Positions 25,044-34,547 of a stretch of DNA of 64,000 nucleotides are shown here, piece by piece. Position 1 is the first letter of the stretch. The number at the start of each line of letters is the position of its first letter. A program made the translations under genes and the position numbers. The stretch comes from CBDATA01 sp965215615 (GTDB lineage Bacteria; Acidobacteriota; Vicinamibacteria; Marinacidobacterales; Marinacidobacteraceae), in assembly GCA_965215615.1 (NCBI GenBank), contig OZ244068.1, positions 2,170,001 to 2,234,000 on the forward strand. Reading direction: 5' to 3'. Under the pieces are notes generated by a model, which saw only the letters and a program-made list of their open reading frames with translations, did not search any database and was not told where the DNA came from.

Positions 25044-27420
25044 GGGATGCCTGGAGCCGCTTGAGCAGCGTTCTCCGGACCTTCGCGATGTCCTTTTCCC
25101 CGAGCGTGCGATTCGGAGCCTGATAGCGAACCGAAACGCCGAGCGACCGCTTCCCCTCTTCGAGCGGCCAGTCGTCGAACACCCGCGCCGAAGCCACGAG
25201 CGGATGGCTCCGGATCTCTTCGAGGATGGCCCCCGCCCGAACTCCCGGCCCGATCACGAGAGCAAAGTCCTCGGAGGCCGCCGGATGGCGGGAAACCGGC
25301 GCGGCCACCACCGGCGCGCCGAGATCGGGATGGGACGCGAGCAGCCCGGAAAGATCCACCTCCCAGAGATGGATCGCCGGCGCGAGGCCGAACCGCTCGG
25401 CGATATCGGGGTGGACCTGGCCGATGACCCCGAGCGCCGTGCCGCCGGCGCGCACCGAAGCGACCCGGCCGGAGACCCAGCCGAACCCGTCTTCCGGAAC
25501 GTATTCGGCGCGGATGCCGAGCCCTTCGAGAAGCCGCTCGAGGGTGGCCTTCGCATCGAAAAAGTCGAGAGCCTCATCAGAGGGCGCTCCCCAGCGATCC
25601 ACCCGCGCCCCGGCGAGCAACCCGGCCGCGATTTCTTCCTCGCGGGGAGCTTCCGCGGATTTCCGGGGAGTCCAGACCCGCGAGACCTCGAACAGACGGA
25701 TCGTCCGGGCACCCTGATCCAGGTTGCGGGCCGCCGTCCGGAAAAGCCCCGGCCCGAGCGAAAGCCGAAGGCAGTCGCGCCCGGCGTTCAGCGGATTGCG
25801 GACGGTGTAAGGCGGGTTCCGGTCGAGCTCGCCCTCGGGGAGGACCGCAGCGAGATCCTCCCGCGAAACGAGCGAGTAGGTCTGGACCTCCCGGAGCCCC
25901 GCTCCGGCCAGCAGATCCCGCGCCCGCTCGCGGAGTGCCCGCGCCGGGAGCGGCGGGGGAGGAGGGATGGACCCCGTGAGCGGGATGGCCGGCAAGTCGT
26001 CGTATCCGGTGATCCGGGCCACCTCCTCCACCAGATCGTCCGGCCCCCGAACGTCGCTTCTCCACCAGGGCGCTTCGACTTCGAGCGCATCGTCCGCGTC
26101 CCGGACTTCGAAGCCCAAGCCGGCAAGCGCTCCCTCGACCACGTCGGCCGGCGGGTCCATCCCGAGCACCTGCGGAACCCGGGACCGGCGGAGACGGATC
26201 GGTTCCCGGTCCGGAGGCTCGGGGAAGACATCCACGAGCCCAGCGGCCACCCGCCCCCCGGCGTGCTCCTCGAGCAACCGGCAGACGCGGGCCGATGCCC
26301 GGAGGGCGAGCTCCGGCGGGAGTCCCCAGGCGAAGCGGCGGGCGGCATCGGACATGAGGTCGAAACGACGGGCGGTGCGGCGCACGTTCGCCGGGTGGAA
26401 ATTCGCCACTTCGAGCAGCACCCGCCGGGTGTCTCCGGTGATCTCGGTTTCGAGCCCGCCCATGACTCCGGCGAGCGCGACGGGGCCTCCCGGGTCGGCG
26501 ATCACCAGGTTTTCGGGGGTGAGCTTGCGCACCGCGCCGTCGAGGGTCACGAGATCCTCACCGGATTCGGCGCGACGGACGAGGATATGCCGGTCCCGCA
26601 CCCGGTCGGCATCGAAAGCGTGAACCGGCTGCCCGGTCTCCAGCATCACGTAGTTGGTGATATCCACCAGGTTGTTGATCGGCCGCATTCCGGCCGCGAG
26701 GAGCCGCTCCGCCATCCAGTCGGGAGAGGGGCCGGGGGTCACGTCTTCGATGAGCGCGAGGGTGAAACGGCGGCAGAGGTCGGGGGCGAGGATTTCGGCG
26801 GTGGCCTGACCGGCCATTTCGGGCCCTTCAGCCTTTGCGTCCCCGGGCGGCGGCCGGAGCGGCGCCCCGGTGAGCGCCGACACCTCGCGGGCGATCCCGA
26901 TCATCGAAAGCGCGTCGGCCCGGTTCGGAGTCAGATCGAAGACGAAGACCCGGTCGCCGAGCACGTCGGCGAGCGGCGTTCCGGGAGGCCGATCCGTGTC
27001 GAGCACCAGGATGCCCTCGTGTTCGGAAGAAAGTCCAAGCTCCGCCTCCGAGCAGACCATCCCGCCCGAGACCACTCCCCGGATGCGGGATTTCTTCAGC
27101 TTGCGGGGCTTCCCGGTGCGCGGATCGAGCAGCTCCGCACCTTCGAGAGCGAAGGCGATGGTCTGCCCTTCGGCCACGTTGGACGCTCCGCAGACCACCG
27201 TCTGCTCGCCGTAGCGATCCACGGTCACGAGCCGCAGCCGGTCGGCATCCGGGTGCGGCCGGACCGCGAGAACCCGGCCCACCACCACGCCCCGCCACTC
27301 GCCTCCCACCCGGTCGATCGAGGTGACTTCGAGTCCGGCGGTGGTCAAACGGCGAGCCAGCTCCTCCACGTCTTCGGGGAGTTCCACGAGCTCCGAGAGC
27401 CAGCCGAGCGGAACGCGCAT
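25021..27420 (-). CDS. pheT: Phenylalanyl-tRNA synthetase beta subunit
   Basis: This 799-aa subunit contains the N-terminal EMAP/tRNA-binding OB domain (VVGRVLAVRPHPDADRLRLV, about residues 42-61), the B3/B4 editing region (DLTPNRADALSMIGIAREVS), the B5 domain (about 400-470) and the C-terminal ferredoxin-fold anticodon-binding domain with DDWPLEEGKRSLGVSVRYQ. ATG at 27420 opens 1 bp after the pheS stop and begins MRVPLGWLSELVELP, typical of PheT. Confidence 0.96.
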   Translation of the reverse strand: MRVPLGWLSELVELPEDVEELARRLTTAGLEVTSIDRVGGEWRGVVVGRVLAVRPHPDADRLRLVTVDRYGEQTVVCGASNVAEGQTIAFALEGAELLDPRTGKPRKLKKSRIRGVVSGGMVCSEAELGLSSEHEGILVLDTDRPPGTPLADVLGDRVFVFDLTPNRADALSMIGIAREVSALTGAPLRPPPGDAKAEGPEMAGQATAEILAPDLCRRFTLALIEDVTPGPSPDWMAERLLAAGMRPINNLVDITNYVMLETGQPVHAFDADRVRDRHILVRRAESGEDLVTLDGAVRKLTPENLVIADPGGPVALAGVMGGLETEITGDTRRVLLEVANFHPANVRRTARRFDLMSDAARRFAWGLPPELALRASARVCRLLEEHAGGRVAAGLVDVFPEPPDREPIRLRRSRVPQVLGMDPPADVVEGALAGLGFEVRDADDALEVEAPWWRSDVRGPDDLVEEVARITGYDDLPAIPLTGSIPPPPPLPARALRERARDLLAGAGLREVQTYSLVSREDLAAVLPEGELDRNPPYTVRNPLNAGRDCLRLSLGPGLFRTAARNLDQGARTIRLFEVSRVWTPRKSAEAPREEEIAAGLLAGARVDRWGAPSDEALDFFDAKATLERLLEGLGIRAEYVPEDGFGWVSGRVASVRAGGTALGVIGQVHPDIAERFGLAPAIHLWEVDLSGLLASHPDLGAPVVAAPVSRHPAASEDFALVIGPGVRAGAILEEIRSHPLVASARVFDDWPLEEGKRSLGVSVRYQAPNRTLGEKDIAKVRRTLLKRLQASHDAVVRG

Positions 27421-27421
27421 C

Positions 27422-28429
27422 TCAGAACTGGCGGAGGAACCGCAGGTCGTTTTCGTAGAAACGACGGATGTCGCGGATTCCGTGACGCAGCATGGCGATC
27501 CGCTCCACCCCGAGCCCGGCCGCGAACCCGGTGAAGACCTCCGGGTCGTATCCCATGTTCGCGAGGATCTCGGGGTGCACCATCCCGGCACCGAGGATTT
27601 CGATCCAGCCGTCGGGGCTGCTGATCGAGACCTCCACGCCCGGCTCGACGAAGGGGAAGTAGTCGCAGCGGAAGCGGATTTCGCGCTCGCCGAACATCTC
27701 CCGGACGAACTGGAAGAGCGTTCCCTTGAGGTGGCCGAGCGTCAGCCCCTCATCCACCGCGAGCACCTCGGTCTGGGTAATCATCCATTCGTGGGTGGCA
27801 TCGGTCGCTTCGTTGCGGTAGGTCCGGCCGGGGGCGATCACCCGCACCGGCGGCTCGCGGGTCTCCATGAAACGGATCTGGTTGGGCGAGGTGTGGGTGC
27901 GGAGCAGAAGAGGCGGCTCCTCCTCCCGCGAATCGAGGTAGAAGGTGTCCATCGAGTCGCGCGCCGGGTGGTCCGCCGGGATGCGGAGCGCGTCGAAGTT
28001 GTAGTACTCGGTCTCGACCTCCGGGCCTTCCACCACGTGAAAGCCCATCCCGGCGAAGGACCGGACGATGGCGCGTTCGGTCAGGGTGATGGGGTGGAGG
28101 CCGCCTTCCGGAAGCGGCCGGCCGGGGAGGCTCACGTCGAGAGCGGCGAGCGATTCGGCGCGACGGGCCTTGAGCGCGGCGACCCGCTCCCGGTGCGCTT
28201 CCTGAAGCTGCTGCTTGAAGCCGTTGAGCGCCTGCCCGGCGGCGGCCCGCTCGTCCGGGGGAAGCTCTCCCAGACGGCGGAGGCTCAGGATCAGCCGCGA
28301 CCTTCGGCCCAGATGGGCGACCCGCCACTCCTCGATCGCCGCCTCGTCACCGAGCCCGGAAAGCGCTTCGAGAGCGCGGGAGACCTCCGGCCTGGAAAGA
28401 AGGGCGCTCTCGGAATCGGGCACGGACAA
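27422..28429 (-). CDS. pheS: Phenylalanyl-tRNA synthetase alpha subunit
   Basis: This 335-aa catalytic subunit is a class II synthetase. Motif 1/2 signatures are GFHVVEGPEVETEYYNFDAL (about residues 128-147), HPARDSMDTFYLD, LLRTHTSPNQIRFM, and the motif 3 region GAGMVHPEILANMGYDPEVFTGFAAGLGVERIAML. The N-terminal helical coiled-coil is about 85 residues long. The start could be TTG at 28429 or GTG at 28423; neither has a clear Shine-Dalgarno, and they differ by two residues. It is divergent from the acyl-CoA dehydrogenase gene with about 60 bp between. Confidence 0.95.
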   Translation of the reverse strand: MSVPDSESALLSRPEVSRALEALSGLGDEAAIEEWRVAHLGRRSRLILSLRRLGELPPDERAAAGQALNGFKQQLQEAHRERVAALKARRAESLAALDVSLPGRPLPEGGLHPITLTERAIVRSFAGMGFHVVEGPEVETEYYNFDALRIPADHPARDSMDTFYLDSREEEPPLLLRTHTSPNQIRFMETREPPVRVIAPGRTYRNEATDATHEWMITQTEVLAVDEGLTLGHLKGTLFQFVREMFGEREIRFRCDYFPFVEPGVEVSISSPDGWIEILGAGMVHPEILANMGYDPEVFTGFAAGLGVERIAMLRHGIRDIRRFYENDLRFLRQF

Positions 28430-28490
28430 ACGGAGGCGGAGTATAGGGCGAGGCAGGAGAAACTCCGGCGAACCATAATTCCCCTTCCCG

Positions 28491-29633
28491 ATGCGCCGTT
28501 TTCGCTACCCGAAATCCCTGATCTCGGACGCGGAGCAGGAGTACGCGAAGGCGGTCCGCGAGTTCGCCGCCGGAGAGATCGCCCCGAAGAGCCGGGAGAT
28601 GGAGCGGGCCGGCCAGATTCCGGCTTCGCTCATCGAGGAGCTCGCCGACTTCGGTCTTTTCGCAGCCGCTGTGCCCGAAGAATTCGACGGAGCCGGCTTC
28701 GACTTCTTCCACCTGGTTCTCGCGGTGGAGGAACTCGCCCGCGCCGATGCTTCGGTGGCGCTGCTCGTGGATGTGCACGGCACTCTCGTCGTGAAGGCGG
28801 TCGAGAGCTTCGGGACCGGGGAGCAGCGGGCGGAACTTTTGCCGCAGCTCGCCGGCGGCCGGCTCGGGGCGTTCTCGCTCTCGGAAGCGGAAGCCGGGAG
28901 CGATGCCTTCGCACTCAAGGCTTCGGCGACCGAAGCCGAAGGGGGGTACCTGCTGCAAGGCGCGAAATCCTGGGTCTCCGGCGGGCGGGAGGCGAGCCTC
29001 TTCCTCGTCTTCGCGCGCGCTCCGGAGGGGGTGACCGGCTTTCTGGTGGATGCCTCGAATCCGGGGCTGCGGCTCGGCGCGCCGGAGGAGAAGGTGGGCC
29101 TCAAGGCCTCTTCGACCGTGCCGCTCTACCTCGACAACTGTTTCGTGCCGCGTGAACGGGTACTCGGGCGGATGGGACAGGGCCGGCGGATCGCCCTCTC
29201 GCTGCTCAACGAGGGCCGGATCGGCATCGCCGCCCAGCTCGTCGGGATCGGACAGGCGGCGCTCGATCTGGCGCTCGCCCACGCCGAGACCCGGCGCGCT
29301 TTCGGAAAGCCGATCTTCGGCTTCCAGGGAGTCAGCTTCGCGCTTGCCGATGCCGCGACCCGGCTGGAGAGCGCCCGGGTGCTCACCTGGAACGCCGCGC
29401 GCCTCGTGGACGAGGGCGGCGACCCGCACCGGACGGCGGCGATGGCCAAGCTCACCGCCCAGCGCACCGCCGAGAAGGTGACCTCGCTCGCGATCGAACT
29501 GATGGGAGGAATCGGCTACACGACCGATTCCCTCGCCGAAAAGCTCTGGCGGGATGCCAAGGCGGGGACGATCTACGAGGGCACCGCGAACATGCAGCTC
29601 ATGACCATCGCCCACACGCTCCGGCGGGGCTGA
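28491..29633 (+). CDS. Acyl-CoA dehydrogenase
   Basis: This 380-aa FAD enzyme catalyses alpha,beta-dehydrogenation of acyl-CoA. Family segments in order are FAVPEEFDGAGFDFF-like (AAVPEEFDGAG, about residue 60), AFSLSEAEAGSDAFALK (about 123-139), VGIGQAALDLALAHAETRRAFGKPIFGFQ (about 247-275), ELMGGIGYTTDS, and the C-terminal AGTIYEGTANMQL with the catalytic Glu of the YEGT motif. It stands alone between pheS and a convergent decarboxylase gene. The chain-length preference cannot be told by eye; butyryl/short-chain type is the nearest by motif layout. Confidence 0.94.
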   Translation: MRRFRYPKSLISDAEQEYAKAVREFAAGEIAPKSREMERAGQIPASLIEELADFGLFAAAVPEEFDGAGFDFFHLVLAVEELARADASVALLVDVHGTLVVKAVESFGTGEQRAELLPQLAGGRLGAFSLSEAEAGSDAFALKASATEAEGGYLLQGAKSWVSGGREASLFLVFARAPEGVTGFLVDASNPGLRLGAPEEKVGLKASSTVPLYLDNCFVPRERVLGRMGQGRRIALSLLNEGRIGIAAQLVGIGQAALDLALAHAETRRAFGKPIFGFQGVSFALADAATRLESARVLTWNAARLVDEGGDPHRTAAMAKLTAQRTAEKVTSLAIELMGGIGYTTDSLAEKLWRDAKAGTIYEGTANMQLMTIAHTLRRG

Positions 29634-29636
29634 CGG

Positions 29637-31070
<1,434 letters not shown>

Positions 31071-31400
31071 TCAGTCCTGAGGAAGATCGTTGATCTTCGC
31101 CGCGAGGATGAAGTCGCTCTCGGTCAGCCCGTCGATCTTGTGGGTCCAGATGGTGACTCCCACCCGCCCCCAGGCCACCAGCAGGTCCGGGTGGTGGCCT
31201 TCGCTTTCCGCCACTTCGCCCACCCGGTTGGCGAACCGGAGCGCGCTCATGAAATCGGGGAAGACGAAGGTCTTGCCGATGTCGTGGTGCTCCCGGTGGG
31301 ACCAGCCCTCGACCTGGGCGAGGTAGCCTTCGACCTCCTCGGGGGAAAGCGGCGGGACACCGCCGCGGCAGGGAACGCAGTGCTTTTGGGAAAGGCTCAT
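31071..31400 (-). CDS. phhB: Pterin-4a-carbinolamine dehydratase
   Basis: This 109-aa protein dehydrates the 4a-hydroxytetrahydrobiopterin produced by aromatic amino-acid hydroxylases. The family motif GHHPDLLVAWGRVGVTIWTH (about residues 67-86) contains the catalytic His pair. The N-terminal CVPCRGGVPPLS with a Cys-x-x-Cys is common in bacterial members. It is immediately upstream of the aromatic amino-acid decarboxylase. No hydroxylase gene is in the window. Confidence 0.93.
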   Translation of the reverse strand: MSLSQKHCVPCRGGVPPLSPEEVEGYLAQVEGWSHREHHDIGKTFVFPDFMSALRFANRVGEVAESEGHHPDLLVAWGRVGVTIWTHKIDGLTESDFILAAKINDLPQD

Positions 31401-31462
31401 GGGCCGGAATTATTCCAGAACGAGAGATGCTGTCGTTCACGCTGCGCTGTAAAGTTGCCGCC

Positions 31463-31717
31463 ATGATTCGCACCCAGGTCCAGCTCCCCGACGAGCTCTA
31501 CCGACAGTTGAAGCGACTGGCCGACTCCCGCGAGTGGTCCCTCGCGGAAACGCTCCGGCGCGCCGCCGAACAATTCCTCGTCCGTCACCCGCCCGCGCCG
31601 GATCCGAACTGGCAGCCGCCGGTCTCGGATGCGGTTGGCTGGCGCGGCCTGAACCACGAGGACGTGCGCCGGGCGCTCTTCTCCGACCGGGAGCCGCCCG
31701 CTGCCCGAAAGCGCTGA
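31463..31717 (+). CDS. Ribbon-helix-helix antitoxin of a VapBC-like pair
   Basis: This 84-aa protein starts with an RHH fold: IRTQVQLPDELYRQLKRLAD, then SLAETLRRAAEQFLVR. The C-terminal 35 residues, rich in Pro and Arg, would wrap the toxin. ATG at 31463 is preferred over an upstream in-frame start because the RHH beta-strand begins at once. One base separates its stop from the PIN toxin gene. Confidence 0.85.
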   Translation: MIRTQVQLPDELYRQLKRLADSREWSLAETLRRAAEQFLVRHPPAPDPNWQPPVSDAVGWRGLNHEDVRRALFSDREPPAARKR

Positions 31718-31718
31718 C

Positions 31719-32159
31719 ATGATTTCGTTCGATTCGAGCATCCTGCTCCACAGCTACAGCAAGGCCAGTCCCCTCCACGAATTCGCCCGCGCCTTCCTCG
31801 AAGAGCTCTCGGGGCGGAACGACGTCGCCATTTCGGAGCTGGTGCTCGTCGAGTTCTACACGCTGCTGCGAAACCCGAAAGTCCTCGCCCACCCGCTCGA
31901 TTCCGGCTCGGCAGCGGCGGTGGTGGGGACATACCAGCGCCATCCGCGGTGGCTGCGGCTCGGCTTCGACCTGGACAGCGTGCTCCTCCACGACCGCCTC
32001 TGGAAGTTCGCGGCTCGTCCCGGCTTCTCGCGCCGCGGGATCTTCGATGCCCGGCTGGCGCTGACCCTGCGCCTCCAGGGAGTCACCGAGTTCGCCACCG
32101 TCAACGAAGCGGACTTCGGCGACTTCGGGTTCGAACGGGTCTGGAACCCGCTGGCGTAG
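31719..32159 (+). CDS. PIN-domain toxin (VapC-like ribonuclease)
   Basis: This 146-aa PIN-domain protein has acidic metal ligands in the expected order: MISFDSSILLHSY (Asp5), VLVEFYTLL (Glu, about residue 45), FDARLALTLRLQGV (Asp, about 110) and TVNEADFGDFGF (Asp/Glu near the end). It is predicted to cleave tRNA or rRNA and to be blocked by the RHH protein encoded just before. It is convergent with the oxidase gene, 6 bp away. Confidence 0.9.
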   Translation: MISFDSSILLHSYSKASPLHEFARAFLEELSGRNDVAISELVLVEFYTLLRNPKVLAHPLDSGSAAAVVGTYQRHPRWLRLGFDLDSVLLHDRLWKFAARPGFSRRGIFDARLALTLRLQGVTEFATVNEADFGDFGFERVWNPLA

Positions 32160-32165
32160 TCCGGT

Positions 32166-33371
32166 TCAGCCGAAGCGGGCGAGCCCGAAGAAGGGCTCCT
32201 TTTCGCGCTGGCCGAGCACCTGCTCCGCCACCATCTCGCCGAGCGCGGGTCCGAACTTGTACCCGTGGCCCGAGCCACCCCCGACGATCCACGCGTTCCG
32301 GGCCTCCGGGTGGGTATCCACGATCAGGTTCCCGTCGGCGCTTTGTTCGTACTGGCAGACGCGGGCTTCCACGAGCGGTGCGCCGCGCATCCCCGGGAAC
32401 CGCATCTCCATGAACTCCCGCGCCTTCGCGATCCCGTCGGGGGAAGGCGTGCGCTCCCCGTGCGTCGGATCGAATGGCCCGCCCCGGCGATCGTCGGCCA
32501 GCTTGAAACCCCGGAACGTGTTGCCCGGCGCGCCGTAGTAGCCGGAGCCGCTCGCGATCCAGGTGGGAAGCATCCGGTCGGTCAGGTCCGCCCGGCCCGG
32601 AGGAGGGCCGAAATAGTAGATCTCCTGGCGCGACGGCCGGACGAGCGGCGGATCGAACCCGGGGAAAAGACCCGCGAGCCACGGACCGCAGGCGAAGACA
32701 TACCGATCCGCCTCGATCATTCCTCCGTCGGAAAGGCGAACCGCACTCATCCGGCCGCCCGAGACCGCTCCGGGCTTGACTTCCGCCTGCCGGTACTCAC
32801 CCCCCTCGGCGAGGAAGGCATCGAGCACCTCCTGGCACCCGCGACGGGCGAGCAGATACCCCGCTTCCGGCTCGAAGGCACAGGCACCGATCCCTTCCGG
32901 GTTGACCTGCGGATAGCGCCGTTCGAGCTCGTCGCGCCCGAAGTCCTCCACCGGGACCCCCATCTCGCGGAGCACCGAGACGACCTGGCGGATGCGCGTG
33001 TTCCCTTCCGGGCCGATCCGGAGCAAACCCACCGGAAAGAACAGTTGCGTCCCGAAACGGATCTCGTTCTCGCGCCAGAGATCGAGAGCGCGGAGGACCA
33101 TCCGCGTATAGATGCGCTGCTCGCCGTAGCTCGCCCGGATCAGACGGGTCTCGCCGCCCGAGCTCGCCCGCGAGTTCCCGGGGCCCCACGCATCCACGAG
33201 CGTCACCGCAGCGCCGGAGCGCAGCAGGTAGAGCGCCGTCCACCCTCCGAAGACCCCTGCCCCGACCACCACGATCCGGGGGCTCTGGGCGGAACCCGCC
33301 GCGCGTGCGACCACCGGGGCCGCGAGCCCCGCCGCAATCGCCTCTCGCCGTGAAATCCGTACTACGCTCAT
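32166..33371 (-). CDS. Tat-exported sarcosine-oxidase-type FAD amine oxidase
   Basis: This 401-aa protein is a DAO/MSOX-family flavoprotein. It has a Tat-like signal (RISRREAIAAGLAAPVVARA), then the Rossmann motif VVVGAGVFGGWTALYLL. The region VCQYEQSADGNLIVDTHPE (about residues 337-355) aligns with the segment of monomeric sarcosine oxidase that carries the covalent-flavin Cys, and the following GGGSGHGYKFGP is also conserved. It probably oxidises a secondary or N-methyl amine in the periplasm. Export as a folded cofactor-loaded enzyme is consistent with Tat, but this family is usually cytosolic. It is followed by the M20 peptidase gene on the same strand. Confidence 0.88.
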   Translation of the reverse strand: MSVVRISRREAIAAGLAAPVVARAAGSAQSPRIVVVGAGVFGGWTALYLLRSGAAVTLVDAWGPGNSRASSGGETRLIRASYGEQRIYTRMVLRALDLWRENEIRFGTQLFFPVGLLRIGPEGNTRIRQVVSVLREMGVPVEDFGRDELERRYPQVNPEGIGACAFEPEAGYLLARRGCQEVLDAFLAEGGEYRQAEVKPGAVSGGRMSAVRLSDGGMIEADRYVFACGPWLAGLFPGFDPPLVRPSRQEIYYFGPPPGRADLTDRMLPTWIASGSGYYGAPGNTFRGFKLADDRRGGPFDPTHGERTPSPDGIAKAREFMEMRFPGMRGAPLVEARVCQYEQSADGNLIVDTHPEARNAWIVGGGSGHGYKFGPALGEMVAEQVLGQREKEPFFGLARFG

Positions 33372-33389
33372 CGCCCTACTGTATCCCCC

Positions 33390-34547
33390 CTACAGGTACC
33401 GCAATAGAGTGGCCAGCAGAGCGGCGCGACGGGGGAGGTCGTCGAGCCGGACCTGTTCGTGTTCCGCGTGCGCTCCGTCTCCCGCCGGCCCGAGCCCGTC
33501 GAGCACCGGGACCCCGAGCCCCGCGACGATGTTTCCGTCGGAACCGCCACCCGCCGAGCCTTCGGGAAGATTCCAGTCCCATTCGGCCGCGATCTCGCGG
33601 GCCATCCGGTAGAGCCGGACCACCGCTTCGCTGCGGACGAGCGGCGGCCGGTTCACGCCGCCGGTCCAGGAGATCCGGGCTTCCGGATCCCGGCAGCGGA
33701 GCGCCCGCAGCCGCCCGATCAGTTCCTCGCCCGCCTCCGGGTCGTCCATCCGGATATCGAGGTCCGCAGAGGCGCGCGCCGGCACCACGTTGGTCCGCTC
33801 TCCGCCCCGCACGACGCCCACGTTCACCGTGATGCCGCGCGGTGGGTCGGAGAGCGCCGCCGCCTCCTGGAGCACCGGGGCCAGTTCGAGGATCGCATTG
33901 ATCCCGTTTTCCGGGTCGAGCCCGGCGTGGGCGGCGCGTCCTTCCACCTCCACCCGCATCAGCCCCACGCCCCGCCGGAAGGTCTTGGCTCCGCCCCCCG
34001 GAAGCGAAGGCTCCATCACCAGAGCGGCGGCCGCCCGCTTCGCTTCCGACTCGATGAGACGACGGCTGGAAACGCTTCCCACCTCCTCGTCGGTGTTCCA
34101 GAGGATCGTGACCGGGCTCCGGGGCCGGACGCCGAGCGCTTCGAGACACCGGAGCGCCCCGATCGTCTGGACGAGCCCCGCCTTCATGTCGAAGACCCCG
34201 GGGCCGCGGGCCACACCGTCCGATCCCACGCGCCACGGCAGTCGCCCCAGCGTCCCGAGCGGCCAGACGGTATCGAGATGGCCGAGCAGCAAGACTCCGG
34301 GACGCTCCGAATCTTCTCCGGGGAACCGCGCCCGGAGATGAGGCCCGCGGGGAATCTCTCCTTCGGGCTCCACGAATTCGACGGAACACCCGGAGAGTTC
34401 GGCGGCGGCGGCCTCCCCCATGGCCCGGGTCGCCGCCGGATCGTCGCTCGGCGATTCGACCGAGACGAACCGTTCGAGCGTCCCGACGAGCGACGACTGA
34501 CGGGCGGCAAGCCAGGCGAGCGCCGAGCGCCCGAAGTCGCTACTCAG
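33390..34547 (-). CDS. M20-family metallopeptidase (glutamate carboxypeptidase type)
   Basis: This protein has about 385 aa. Zinc ligands are visible in LLGHLDTVWP (His), GPGVFDMKAG (Asp), LWNTDEEVGS (Glu pair) and GAHAEHEQV (His near the C-terminus). A dimerisation domain lies between about residues 190 and 290, with KTFRRGVGLMRVEVEGRAAHAG, as in carboxypeptidase G2. The start is uncertain. The frame shows no ATG, GTG or TTG between the upstream gene and the conserved ERFVSVESPSDDP segment. The best candidate is CTG at 34547, which overlaps the TPR stop and has GGAGG and GGAG upstream; ATG at 34421 would lose that segment. It is likely cytosolic. Confidence 0.86.
   Translation of the reverse strand: MSSDFGRSALAWLAARQSSLVGTLERFVSVESPSDDPAATRAMGEAAAAELSGCSVEFVEPEGEIPRGPHLRARFPGEDSERPGVLLLGHLDTVWPLGTLGRLPWRVGSDGVARGPGVFDMKAGLVQTIGALRCLEALGVRPRSPVTILWNTDEEVGSVSSRRLIESEAKRAAAALVMEPSLPGGGAKTFRRGVGLMRVEVEGRAAHAGLDPENGINAILELAPVLQEAAALSDPPRGITVNVGVVRGGERTNVVPARASADLDIRMDDPEAGEELIGRLRALRCRDPEARISWTGGVNRPPLVRSEAVVRLYRMAREIAAEWDWNLPEGSAGGGSDGNIVAGLGVPVLDGLGPAGDGAHAEHEQVRLDDLPRRAALLATLLRYL

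Noticed and set aside
25021..28429. Phe-tRNA-dependent attenuator before pheST
   Set aside because: There is only about 60 bp between the pheS start and the divergent acyl-CoA dehydrogenase start, with no Phe-rich leader peptide or terminator hairpin.
32101..32159. tRNA-like GGTTCGAA motif
   Set aside because: It lies inside the PIN toxin coding sequence and no cloverleaf can be drawn; no tRNA genes were found in the window.
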